This document shows, one piece after another, positions 43,731-54,224 of a stretch of DNA of 64,000 nucleotides (within the stretch, counting starts at the first letter, position 1; each line of letters begins with the position of its first letter). A program made the translations under genes and the position numbers. The notes under the pieces are model-generated. The model did no database searches. It had not been told where the DNA came from and saw nothing but the letters and a program-made list of their open reading frames with translations. This DNA comes from Stromatinia cepivora (lineage: Eukaryota; Ascomycota; Leotiomycetes; Helotiales; Sclerotiniaceae): positions 62,001-126,000 of the forward strand of contig RCTD01000015.1 of NCBI GenBank assembly GCA_014898415.1. The letters run 5' to 3'.

Positions 43731-45616
43731 TCACTGAGCTCCCACAGCACCATGCACATCCATCTCCTTCATCATCCGCGCCATTTGAATAGGATGAGGA
43801 GGAGGAGGAGGAGGAGGAGGACCTCCCACCCTATGCGGGCCCGGAACCTTCTCAGCTACGACCATCTCATCCGTATTATCCATATCTTCTAGGAGAATCT
43901 TCGCTTGAGTAATAAGCGCATTGAGAAAGATATTGTTTTTTAAATGCTCGGGTATATCGATTTTGGGGAGAGTCCTCTGTGTATTAGACTGCGTGGCTGG
44001 TTCAGCTCCGGTTGTTTCCTGACTGGTTTGGGCAGATTGGGGTTCGCTGATGATACCTTCCATGCTATCTTCCTTCTCTACCACAATTCCATCATCTGTA
44101 GATGTAGAAGTAGATGTAGCTGTACCACTCTCACTCACATCCTCAACATCATCCCCCGCACCACTAGCACCCCTAGCAATACCCAGCAAAGTAATAACAA
44201 AAAGCTCCTTCAAATAAGCAAAACTAAACCCCTCCGTCACCTTCGCCACAACACCACACACCTCCTCCCCAAACTCCACCATCCCACTCCCGCTCCCCGC
44301 CAACTTCCGCCTCCAAAATTCCACATAAAGCTTCCTCTCCCCCTCATCCGGCACCCTAAACATATACTTCCGATCAAACCTACTCGGCCTCCTACTAATC
44401 GCGGGATCCAAACGTCCAAGATGATTCGTACTCCCGATCATCAGAATGCCATCATTTGATTCCAAACCATCGACCTCGTTTAGGAAGTATGAACGCGTTT
44501 TATCCGTGACGAGCGAATCGAGATCTTCGAAGATGAGGAGACATGGAGCCATTTTTCGGGCGTGCTGGAAAATACCCGCGATGGACCATTTTTGGCTGTG
44601 GCATTCGCCGTCGAAGGATTTGATGTAGAGGCTAGGGATGGGGATGGGGCGTTGGGAGAGGCTGGACATGAGGGCTTTGATGGAGATTGTTTTGCCGTTT
44701 CCTGGGGTGGGATGTTAGCTTGGAGTCATGATGGGAGAGAACGTTGGAGGAAGTAGATAAAGAGTTGCAAAGGAAGATAATTAGAATAAAGAAAGATATT
44801 ATGGAGTAGGCAGGAGAGATTGGTGCTAGTCCTGTGGATATGTATAATGATAATTCAAAAGAAAGAAACTGGTAGCTCACCTGGCACACCATGTAAAATA
44901 ATTCCACGTTTCCATGGCACGGCTAGCTTCTTGTATAAAGCCTGGTTGTCGAAGAATCCCTGAACATCAGCAATAAGGTTTTTCTTCATCGTTGGATCAA
45001 GTATGACTTCATCCCAAGAGGAATCCTTGACCGATTCGTAAAGATCCTTATCTTTTCCCCATCTTTGGTTATCGAAGACGTATATCTCCTCGTGGAGTTC
45101 ACTGGTCCAGGCACCGACAGCGAGGATCAAAGAGTCTATTGCTTCAAGAGGACCCTCCCCCAAAGCACGCCCTTTTAAGGGAGTAAGAATAAATTGCAAG
45201 GTTGTAGTTCTGCCCATTGAAAGCTCGTGCTGCGCTCGATAAACAATATAATCTTTCTCTTCCCATGTATAAGCCCACTTGCCGAAGAAAACACGATCAA
45301 CGACCGTCTTCGGCTTGTTGGCAAGACGAGATCCTGGTGCTTTGTATGTTCGGAGTGTCCAGTAAGCATCTTCATCGTCGCGAATAGCGACTGCAAAGCC
45401 GGCATTGGCGTAACCGATGAGATCACATGCATCGGGACTGCTTTGGACGACATGGTATGTCGGATAACATTTCTTGAGATAGTCGAAGAAGATGAGAGGG
45501 ACGGACATAGCCGGGGCATTGTTTTGTTCTTTCCAGCCCTCGAAAGCTGCTCCATGATTACCGATCTGGTGCCTTCGTGAATTAACCCATCCTGCCTCGA
45601 CCGTTGCGATAGACAT
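43731..45616 (-). CDS. BCS1-like AAA+ ATPase
   Basis: P-loop ATPase of the fungal BCS1-like AAA group. The CDS on the reverse strand is 45616-44881 joined to 44701-43731 (568 aa). The 179-bp intron (GTGAGC...CCCAG) falls inside the Walker A glycine codon, giving GVPGNGKT. Walker B is CLLIFEDLDS, sensor 1 is GSTNHLGRLD, and SRRPSRFDRKY supplies the arginine fingers. The N-terminal half (SSWDEVILDPTMKKNLIADV before the P-loop) resembles the BCS1 linker, but no mitochondrial membrane helix is evident. The C-terminus is Ser/Thr-rich and then has an eight-proline run (43790-43830 on the DNA) before a short Met/Lys tail. I start at MSIATVEAGW because the 53 residues upstream in frame look like leader. 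The cellular role is unknown; such paralogs are numerous in filamentous fungi. Confidence 0.85.
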
Positions 45617-46324
45617 TTTCAAAGATTGTTTGGTTTGAATGGTACGAAGTGACTTGCAATTGTTCAAACTCAGATCAGTGAACAATAGAAGGAGGGAAAC
45701 ATGCGAGCTTATATACCCCTCTTCCCCAAATTTGTCGCACAAGGCAGTGCCGGCGTTTACATCAATTTGCCTCACTTAGGGCAGCACTTAGCAAACGCCC
45801 TCAGAAACCAAGGATCAATTTGCCCAAGCTCAAGCAAGGCTGTCAACTTGACACGCATTCCACCATGACCTTGCGAATAATATCTGCGGGTTTCCTCACC
45901 GTATTGGAGAATCTGATGATGTATGGATTGTCGCGTCACGCGTGTCATCTTTCCATAATCATCGCATCCAGTGACCAATGAGATGCTTGCATATCGCCTG
46001 GCTACAGACTTTGCGTAACACTATATCAAAGGCAGCGATGTTAATATGAGCCTCATGTACGAATTGCGCTCACCGACCACCGAAAAAGTAATTTGGGAAT
46101 CAGGCACCACTGGACTGGTATCGATATATCTCTCAACAGTGGTGCATGCCGTAGAAAGTAGGTTCACAATTAGTAACAGATTCGATACGAATGTGGATGG
46201 GCGGTACATCAAATTTTGAATTGAGTGATGAGGAAATAACCTTTGTTTCTCGCATCCGTCCCAGGTATTTAATCTTACATTAGTTTCATTTTCGACTGCT
46301 CGCCGATCGATCTGCACGAGTAAT
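45617..46324. other. Spacer between AAA gene and kinase relic
   Basis: Promoter side of the AAA gene and 3' flank of the kinase relic. Short frames only. Confidence 0.45.
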
Positions 46325-47555
46325 TTAATCTTCGTATGTGATTTCAAAAACACCGTGTGAGTCAACTCCATCCCAATAAGGGTCCGTCATAATATCCTCC
46401 GTCGATGCCCTTTTCGCGGGGTCCAAGTTCGTCATCCTCGATATCAACCTCTTAGCCTCATTATCCAGGTTAAGATAATTTTCCTCGCTCCATTGTTCAA
46501 AAGGCTCATAGCCTTCCCTTCTTTCCTCCGCTACAACCATTTCCTATAGATCCGTCAAGAGTGCTCCTCCTTTCTCATCGTGAACATGCTTTACAAGCGC
46601 ATCTGGTAGTGGACCAAAATTCGAAAGAAGCTTGAACAGAATTACTGGCTCAGGATCCACCTTTAGATTTTCAAAATCGGGATGAAAGTATGTTACACCC
46701 GTAATGACATATAGACACTAGACGCTATAATTAGCAAATCATACAAATCGAAACAGAAGGTTAACTTAGTAGAAATCCAAATGAGAACACCTCCGAAGGT
46801 TTTCCGATACCCCTTCCCATTTGTCCTTCTGGACTTTGCCATATGACATTCCCTATCTTGTGGTTGAGAAGCTTTTGCCTTTCTAATTTCAAAGCACAAT
46901 CCATATCACCAAGTTGCACCTTACCCATATGGAACTTATCATCATTATCTACATACCAATTGAGAAAGACATTGTCAGGCTTTATGTCTACAGAAATAGA
47001 AATTCAGCAAAGTTTCTTGTGGATTTGACAGCAATTCATATGATTCAAAGAGTTGAACATAATGGTATCATACCTAAATGTATCCAATGTTTGCCATGAA
47101 TATCTTTCAATGCTAACCCAACCTCTTTAAGAATTGTCTTTCTTGCCAATAATGGAAGAGGCGCATAAACGTCTACCAGTTCAAGCAGATTGGACTTGAA
47201 GTACTCGTAAACGAGTACCTTCTGGGTGTCATTATCTAAATGATGCCTTAGGCGATGATTGTTCTTGAATTCTTCTTTAAAGCTCTGAAGGAAGTCGAAA
47301 ATTGAAGGGGAAACAGGCTTCAAAACGTACAGCTTGCCATCACAGCTATGAAGTTTTAGTTGGTCAGTCTTGATCATTATGATTTAAAACAATTGATAAT
47401 CGTTGAACCTACCGGGCAAGGTGAATGTTAAGCTCCGATTTCTTAGATGGGTTTTCATAGATAATCTGCTGCCGCACATACTCACGACCAGAGCGACCAA
47501 TGAGAGTTGAAAACATCCTCGCAGCTTTGAAGCCATTAAGGCGACTTATGATCAT
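46325..47555 (-). pseudogene. Protein-kinase-like gene with splice-donor and nonsense lesions
   Basis: A small fungal kinase-like protein can be followed through four introns' worth of sequence. Exon 1 starts MIISRLNGFKAARMFSTLIG. Exon 2 carries DGKLYVLKPVSPSIFDFLQ and KVLVYEYFKSNLLELV, and ends GKHWIHL, which joins to DIKPDNVFLNW (catalytic loop H-x-D-x-K-P-x-N). VQLGDMDCA takes the place of DFG. NVIWQSPEGQMGRG (APE-like) and KPSEVFSFGFL follow. The next exon (CLYVITGVTYFHPDFENLKV) requires a donor where the DNA reads CTAAGT (46769-46764) instead of GTAAGT. A TAG (46544-46546) then precedes EMVVAEERREGYEPFEQWSE and MTNLDPAKRAS. One lesion alone might be tolerated, but two make it a likely pseudogene. 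Its biochemical target is unknown. Confidence 0.78.
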
Positions 47556-48244
47556 CTTGGAAGATCATATATATGCTGAAAAGTCGAAAGCGTTATAGTT
47601 ATAGAAAGACAAACTGGACGATGCAGAATACAAAACACCAAGGGCAGGAAGACAAGTCAAACTAAACCACTTTCCTACCGCTTAATCTTCCTTTTAGCAC
47701 CTCAGAATCACACCCATTAAATTTTTTTTCCCAGAAAAAGCAGATAAATAAAATGTGTAAATATCGTGGTCGAATACCGTAAAATTCGAAAACCAACTTC
47801 CTGAGATGTCGGATCCAGGTCATACCACGTGAGGGTTTCGCTTCGAGCCTATGCAATCAACCCCCGCAACAAAAGAGACAAGAGTGAAGGAATGAAAGCG
47901 AAGGAGAGAATTAGTGAAATGGCGGGATAGAAGGATGTATGAAGAACAGAGTTGTTTGTGCTGCTCAATATTTGATTCTCAGACTTTCGTGAGGCGGAAA
48001 TGTACTACTTAGTAGTTGCGTTTGGAACTGTGGAGGAGATAACTTACGAGAACGCACCGAACTTCACATAAAAACGACACAACAGGAGAGCGTAAGTCTT
48101 GGGATATTTCCCCCTAGGAAGCACGCACATTTGCCATTTGAGGGAGGGTATTATATTCATCGCCGTAACTCCATCATTAAAACCATTAATTTCATTGTTT
48201 CTCAAAATATCAACCGGGTATCTCTTGTATATCAAATCTTCCTA
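47556..48244. other. Spacer
   Basis: Promoter side of the kinase relic and 3' flank of the GNAT gene. Nothing else is supported. Confidence 0.45.
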
Positions 48245-49057
48245 TCATATCGTCGTAGGTGCAATATCATTCACCGTTTTTACCCTTTGGAACATTCCCA
48301 CATGTTTGATCCCTTCCTCATTCCACGTTCCCATTCCTTCATCCATCTTGAACCCCCATTTGGCCCAAAGTGGCGCAACCTGTTCTTGTGCATGAACACA
48401 CATCAAACCTTTCCACACTGGTATTTCTTCTGTACTTGAAGCTCCGACATTTTCCATCCCGACTGTGGTAATAGATGGATTGAAGTATGAGGGGTTTTGT
48501 TGGGCCCATGACATCGCGGCACCTGCCAATAGCTTGGATATCCCGGCACCTCTGCATTCTTTGATAACTGCTAGTCTACCCAACTTTATATATGGCTCGA
48601 CTCCATCATGGTATGTAGTTGCTCGATCGACAATATATGGTGGCGGGTTTGTACTGTCAGATTTCGGAGCGGTTTCGAGCGCATCGGCTTGGTAACTCGA
48701 GCCTGGTTCGGGATGTGGTGGATGAGGAAATGGTACGAGACGAATTGTACCAATGGGCTGAGATGTGGTTCTGCTTCTCTTTCTCCGCAGTATATTTCCA
48801 TCATCATCTTTAACTTCTGGTTCAGTCATTTCGTTCACTGAAGCATAAATGACCCAGTGGCAAGCTCGAGTATCATCTGAATCGAATTCATTTTCGAGGG
48901 GAACACCTTGCTCATTAACGAAGACAGCTTCTCGAACTTCCATAGCATCTAGGAATGTTTTGGGTATATTATTGGGTTGCTCTGGTGCGGGAAGTTTGCA
49001 ATCATATCCATCAAGGTTTGTTGGACCTAGGAATTGAATGAATGGAGTCGCAGACAT
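48245..49057 (-). CDS. GNAT-family N-acetyltransferase (second copy type)
   Basis: 270-residue single-exon ORF. The N-terminal part, MEVREAVFVNEQGVPLENEFD and CHWVIYA, is the start of an ElaA-like GNAT fold. QPIGTIRLVPFP is a beta-strand pair before a Pro/Ser-rich insert. YIKLGRLAVIKECRGAGISKLL is motif A with the R-x-x-G-x-G/A acetyl-CoA loop, and VHAQEQVAPLWAKWGFKMDE is motif B (W-x-x-x-G-F). It resembles uncharacterised fungal GNATs. The substrate is unknown. It is unrelated in sequence to the GNAT gene at 31137 beyond the fold. Confidence 0.87.
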   Translation of the reverse strand: MSATPFIQFLGPTNLDGYDCKLPAPEQPNNIPKTFLDAMEVREAVFVNEQGVPLENEFDSDDTRACHWVIYASVNEMTEPEVKDDDGNILRRKRSRTTSQPIGTIRLVPFPHPPHPEPGSSYQADALETAPKSDSTNPPPYIVDRATTYHDGVEPYIKLGRLAVIKECRGAGISKLLAGAAMSWAQQNPSYFNPSITTVGMENVGASSTEEIPVWKGLMCVHAQEQVAPLWAKWGFKMDEGMGTWNEEGIKHVGMFQRVKTVNDIAPTTI

Positions 49058-50084
49058 TGTGATGTAAATTATTTGACCTCTTTGGTAGATGTAGATATAG
49101 AAGTTGAAGTAGGAATGAGTTGCAACTGATATGAAATACTGACAGAAGAAGAAGATGAGTGGTTGTCGATCAAATTCGATTCTGTGGCTGTAATACGCAA
49201 TTTGAATAATAGCCTAAGGATATGCACAATGATGACTGGTGGCTTTATATAGTTGTCATAAAGCTTGAGAAGATGAGACGAGACATATGGATGATTGACT
49301 AGTGGATTGGTGGAGAGTCAAAGAGACAAAAAATGAGGGCAGAGACAGTAATAACTTTGTCAGAATTGTGAGTAAGTCACCGGTCAAATGAGTAGGGGTT
49401 GTTGTTCCCAAATGGAGGGGTAGTTGTGGTACTTGAAAGCTGTAGAAAAGCTGTAGAAGAGCTGAGTGATTCACTGTATTTAGATGTGTCAATGGGTAAC
49501 AAACCTAGATTTCAGAATGAGTAGTAGTTCTTCTTCTTCTTCTTCTCGAGATGACAATTGGTTGTAGAGTATTTAAAATTGGTTGTTTGCCACAGGAAGC
49601 GATGATGGAGGGGGTGGGGGGGCTTCCTTCAATTGTATGAATTTCCAAATGTCGGAAAGTCGGAGGTTCGAATATATCTCCTTCTCTCTTATCTTATCAA
49701 TCAATCAGATAACACATCTTATCGTTCATCAGTTCTCAATTGTAAAGCTGTCCTCTTTTGGTACCAAGGATACTTACAAGGATTAACAACATCAATCTTG
49801 AGGGAAAAAAAAAAAAGAGAAAAGAATACTTGTCAATAAGAAAGAAAAGAAACTTAATTAAAGAAAAATAGATGAGGTCTTATTTCTTCTATTTACAATT
49901 AAATTGTTGTCTCTAAACTTTGATTTGGAATCCGTTGTGGACAGATTCTATGTCATATATTTGAGCTGTACTAGATAGTTTCAGAGATTATATATCTTTG
50001 TCCTTATCCTTCATCCTCCCCTCCTCAAATATATTTCTCCGCTTTATTCATTTGGCAATTAAGCTTGCTACACCACAACATATA
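49058..50084. promoter_or_regulatory. Divergent intergenic region upstream of lhs1 and the GNAT gene
   Basis: About 1 kb between divergent start codons. It contains a CTT-type microsatellite (49529-49547), an A/G-rich run (49802-49860) and the pyrimidine-rich leader of lhs1. No UPR-type element could be assigned with confidence. Confidence 0.45.
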
Positions 50085-53000
50085 ATGGCTCTTTCGAGGA
50101 GCTCTTCTGGAAAGATGTTCTCTTCTCCTATCTTTGCCATATTATGTTTATTTTATATTTTTACTTCAACAGCATTGGCTGCATCGGCAGTTTTGGGCGT
50201 TGATCTTGGGACAGAATACATCAAGGCAGCCCTCGTAAAACCTGGTATTCCACTCGAAATTGTTCTTACGAAAGACTCTCGACGAAAAGAAACATCCGCC
50301 GTAGCTTTTAAGCCTTCGAAAAACCCAACGAGCGGATCATATCCAGAAAGAGTTTACGGTTCAGATGCGGTAGCTTTGGCTGCACGATTTCCGGGAGATG
50401 TTTACCCTAACCTCAAACCTCTCCTGGGATTGAGGACTGAAAATGATCTTGTTAAGGAGTATGGAGTCCGGCATCCGGCTTTACAATTGGAGGCGGACAA
50501 GACACGAGGTACAGCAGCTTTCCGAAGTGGTGCCTTTGCTGCAGATGAGCAGCCATGGACCGTCGAGGAAATATTAGCCATGGAATTGCAGAGCATCCAA
50601 AAGAACGCAGAGGCTCTAGCAGGTAGCAAAGTGAAGGACTTGGTCCTTACTATTCCAACATTTTATACCACCGAAGAGAAAAGAGCTGTTCTTTTGGCAG
50701 CAGATTTGGCAGGCCTTCGAGTTTTGGAATTGATCAGTGATGGATTGGCGGTTGGTCTTAACTACGCTACATCTCGAACATTCCCAAGTATTAGTGAAGG
50801 GGGAAAGCCGGAATACCACATGGTTTTTGATATGGGTGCTGGATCTACAAAGGCTACAGTTTTGAAGTTTCAAGGACGAACCGTGAAGGATGTTGGGAAA
50901 TTCAATAAGATTATCCAAGAAGTAAAGGTCCTTGGCAGCTCATGGGATAGAACCCTTGGAGGTGATGCTCTCAACGCTGTCATCGTCGATGATATGATTG
51001 CGAAATTTGTCGAGTCTCCCAAAGCACAAAAGGTATCAGCAACTGCGGAGAAGGTCCAAGCCCATGGAAGAGCTGCTGCGAAATTGTGGAAGGAAGCCGA
51101 ACGTCTACGACAAATTTTGAGTGCCAATGCCAATACCCAAGCTGGCTTTGAAGGACTTTACGAAGATGTTGACTTCAAATACAAGATCAGCCGAGCAGAG
51201 TTCGAAAAACTCGCTGAAGCTCATGCTGCTCGAGTTGGTGTAGTGATTGGGAAAGCTTTGGATCTTGTCAACCTTGAGGTTAAGGATCTTGATTCTATTA
51301 TCCTTCACGGAGGTGCCATCAGAACTCCTTTTGTTCAGAAAGAGCTTGAGAAGATTGTTGGAGGTTCCGATAAGATCCGCACCAATGTCAATGCTGATGA
51401 AGCCGCTGTTTTTGGTGCTGGATTCAGAGGTGCCGGACTCAGCCCTTCATTCAGGGTCAAGGAAATTCGAAGCTATGATGGTGCTTCTTTTGCGGCTGGT
51501 ATTAAGTATATCGATATCCACAAGAAGCCTAGGCATCAAAGATTGTATGAACCAACCACTAACCTCAATGCCGAGAAGCAATTTACTTTCGAAAATCATG
51601 AAGATTTTACCATTGATTTTTATCAACATGTTGCATCATCAGAAAAAGTATCAGGAGGATCCGCAGAGAAACAATTGAAAGCCATCACTACACAAAACTT
51701 GAATGAGTCTGTGGCTCTTTTGAAAGAGAAACACAATTGCGACAACAAAGATATCAGGGTTAAATTAAGCACTCGTGTCAGTCCTATTAATGGTGAGATG
51801 GATATCATGAAGTTTGTCGTTGATTGTGAGGCCGAGGAGGTAGAGAAAGAGAGTATGGTCGATAGCGTCAAGGGACTTTTTGGATTCGGGAAGAAAGACC
51901 AGGCACCATTATCAGAGGCTGGTACAGAATCTGTTGAGAACTCTAGCACTACTGAAAGTTCTACTACATCCACCAGTACCACTTCATCTGGTAGTTCTTC
52001 CAAATCCGCCTCCGCATCAGCCAAAGACAACGAGGCTCCTAAGAGCAAGAAGAATTTGATCGTCATTCCATTGAAATATGAAACAGAACTCAAAGGTATT
52101 CCAGAAGTTCCAGCTTCTGAGATCACTAGAATGAAAGATCGTATCGCGGCATTCGATGACTCCGACAGATCTCGTCGTCTACGTGAAGAAGCTTTGAACC
52201 AATTGGAAGGATTCACGTATAAAGTAAGGGACTTCCTTGACAATAAAGAATTCATCGCCGCATCTACCGAAACCGAACGTTCAGAACTAGAGAACAAATC
52301 TAAGGCCGCAAGTGAATGGATCTATTCTGGTGGTGCCGATGCTTCCCGTGATGAACTCAAAGCTAAACTTAAGGAAATGAAAGACATCGTCACACCAATT
52401 CAAAAGCGAAGAGAAGAAACCGCTGGTCGACCTGAACATTTGAAGTCTCTCAAGGAAGCTCTCGAACAAACAAAATCGTTCATTGCAGGTGTTAAAGAGC
52501 AAATCAAAAATGAAACAGAGGCCCAATCTTCTTTCAGTGCATCTAAATCTAGCGCCTCGGCGAGCCCCAAAACAACATCTACGGTCACCGTCGACGATTT
52601 CGCCGATCTTGAAGACGATGAAATTGCGGGGTCTGCTTCATCCACAGTAACTGCCCCTCCTGAAGAAGAAACCATGAACCCACCCATCTACACTGAAGCC
52701 GATCTCGTCGGTCCTCAAGAACTCTACGACAGCATTTCCAAATGGCTCGCCGAGCTCTTGGAACAACAAGAAAAACTTGCAGCTACAGCTGACCCCGTTC
52801 TTCTCATCAAAGATCTTACAGAAAAGACAAAACAACTGCAAGATGCCGGCGTAGAACTTATCATGAAGAGCATGAAACAACCCTACAAATCTAGTCGGAA
52901 GCCAACTCCCAAATCCGATAAACCAAAGAAGGCCACAAAATCAAAGTCGAAGACTAAGAAATCGAAGAAGACAGGTACCGCGACTGCGGAAGAAGCAGAT

Positions 53001-53195
53001 GCAACTATTGATCTTGGTTTCGGAGGTGCAGATGGAAAGGCTGGAGGGGGAGCGGAGGGAGAAGGAACTCCTATGTTTAAAGTAGGCGAAAATGATGAAA
53101 TGCCTAGTGAAGAACAGATTTTGGAGGCAATTAGAAAGTCAAAGGAGAATTCGGAGAAGGGAAAGAAGGAAGATATTAAACATGGTGAATTGTAG
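50085..53195 (+). CDS. lhs1: ER-lumenal Hsp70-like chaperone Lhs1 (GRP170/ORP150 family)
   Basis: Large Hsp70 relative of the ER lumen that acts as nucleotide exchange factor for BiP/Kar2 and helps import and fold proteins. Uninterrupted ORF; from the ATG at 50085 the product is 1,036 aa. An in-frame ATG at 49998 would add 29 residues but places a hydrophilic stretch before the signal peptide (FSSPIFAILCLFYIFTSTALA). The ATPase domain shows VLGVDLGTEYIKAALVKPG, MVFDMGAGSTKATVLKF and IILHGGAIRTPFVQKEL. A Ser/Thr-rich loop (51940-52020) sits in the beta domain, and a long alpha-helical C-terminal domain with Lys-rich runs follows. The protein ends in HGEL, a variant of the HDEL/KDEL retrieval signal. 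The length and extended C-terminus separate it from Kar2. Confidence 0.93.
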   Translation: MALSRSSSGKMFSSPIFAILCLFYIFTSTALAASAVLGVDLGTEYIKAALVKPGIPLEIVLTKDSRRKETSAVAFKPSKNPTSGSYPERVYGSDAVALAARFPGDVYPNLKPLLGLRTENDLVKEYGVRHPALQLEADKTRGTAAFRSGAFAADEQPWTVEEILAMELQSIQKNAEALAGSKVKDLVLTIPTFYTTEEKRAVLLAADLAGLRVLELISDGLAVGLNYATSRTFPSISEGGKPEYHMVFDMGAGSTKATVLKFQGRTVKDVGKFNKIIQEVKVLGSSWDRTLGGDALNAVIVDDMIAKFVESPKAQKVSATAEKVQAHGRAAAKLWKEAERLRQILSANANTQAGFEGLYEDVDFKYKISRAEFEKLAEAHAARVGVVIGKALDLVNLEVKDLDSIILHGGAIRTPFVQKELEKIVGGSDKIRTNVNADEAAVFGAGFRGAGLSPSFRVKEIRSYDGASFAAGIKYIDIHKKPRHQRLYEPTTNLNAEKQFTFENHEDFTIDFYQHVASSEKVSGGSAEKQLKAITTQNLNESVALLKEKHNCDNKDIRVKLSTRVSPINGEMDIMKFVVDCEAEEVEKESMVDSVKGLFGFGKKDQAPLSEAGTESVENSSTTESSTTSTSTTSSGSSSKSASASAKDNEAPKSKKNLIVIPLKYETELKGIPEVPASEITRMKDRIAAFDDSDRSRRLREEALNQLEGFTYKVRDFLDNKEFIAASTETERSELENKSKAASEWIYSGGADASRDELKAKLKEMKDIVTPIQKRREETAGRPEHLKSLKEALEQTKSFIAGVKEQIKNETEAQSSFSASKSSASASPKTTSTVTVDDFADLEDDEIAGSASSTVTAPPEEETMNPPIYTEADLVGPQELYDSISKWLAELLEQQEKLAATADPVLLIKDLTEKTKQLQDAGVELIMKSMKQPYKSSRKPTPKSDKPKKATKSKSKTKKSKKTGTATAEEADATIDLGFGGADGKAGGGAEGEGTPMFKVGENDEMPSEEQILEAIRKSKENSEKGKKEDIKHGEL

Positions 53196-54140
53196 ATTAG
53201 GATTACTAGGATTAGATGAGGATGAATACATGTTATTCGGGATTTGCATCTAGATTTGCTTTTGTATGATGGCTTGAGAAGAAAGAAAGAAAGTATATGA
53301 AATTTTAAATACTATATTATACATATATTGAGGTTCTTGATTATATTGCTCTTAAGGGCTTGTATTTAAGGTGATGGAACAATGAAATACCTCGAAATAA
53401 TTAAGTTATATTATATAATAAATAAAAGTATTATGAAATTTCTTTTATATTAATTCTTAATATTCATTATTGATATAAAAGATATAATATAGATCGTTAG
53501 AAATATATTTATTATATTCTATAGTAAATTATTCTTATATTATAAAAATTAAAGATAGTTTTTTTTTATATCATTTAGAATTTATTTATATTATAGATTA
53601 TATCTTTTAATTATAAATTCTATTTCCTTATAAGCGAGTATAGGTGTTTTATATTTCTTTATTTATATTTTATTTATATTAGAATATTAGAAATTTATTA
53701 TTCGAATATTTTATTCAATGTCGGGATAGAGGATTAAGAATTTATAGTAGAATAGAATGGAATAGAATATTTCCATATCTAGATTGGAATTTAGTATGAG
53801 TATTGATTTGCAGAGTTTGTGTTGGAAGATTCGTGATTTATTTTTGAAGTTTGTGAGATTATAGTTGATTTGATTTATTTCTAATTTATTTCTCATTCCC
53901 ATTCCTTACTTTCATTTAGAGTATCGATTCCAGATAGAACTACTCATTCAATCTTCTATCCTAACTAATATCTTGAATAATATAGTTCCTTTCAAAAACT
54001 CCAACTCCCTAAATCTCGCTTAAATTTTTAAATACCATCTACCCGTCATGAATGAATATTGAGTATGTTTTTCTCTATCGCTCCTTTCCCTTCCAATATC
54101 CTTCTCCGATTCTGCATCCCCTAGAATGATTATTTCTTCC
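53196..54140. other. AT-rich 3' flank of lhs1
   Basis: 53290-53720 is strongly AT-biased (long TTATA/AATAT runs) with no gene. It may be an old RIP-affected repeat, but no ends are visible. The remainder is stop-rich. Confidence 0.5.
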
Positions 54141-54204
54141 TCCCCTTCTCCCCTTCTCCCCTTCTCCCCTTCTCCCCTTCTCCCCTTCTCCCCTTCTCCC
54201 CTTC
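54141..54204 (+). repeat. Microsatellite, eight perfect units of TCCCCTTC
   Basis: Eight consecutive copies of the 8-base unit, ending 20 bases before the P450 stop codon. On the transcribed strand the P450 3' untranslated region would begin with this purine-rich (GAAGGGGA)n run. Confidence 0.9.
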
Positions 54205-54224
54205 CCCAACCACTCACCAACACC

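Noticed and set aside
51623..52297. 224-codon antisense frame
   Set aside because: Shadow of lhs1, whose product is clearly conserved on the plus strand.
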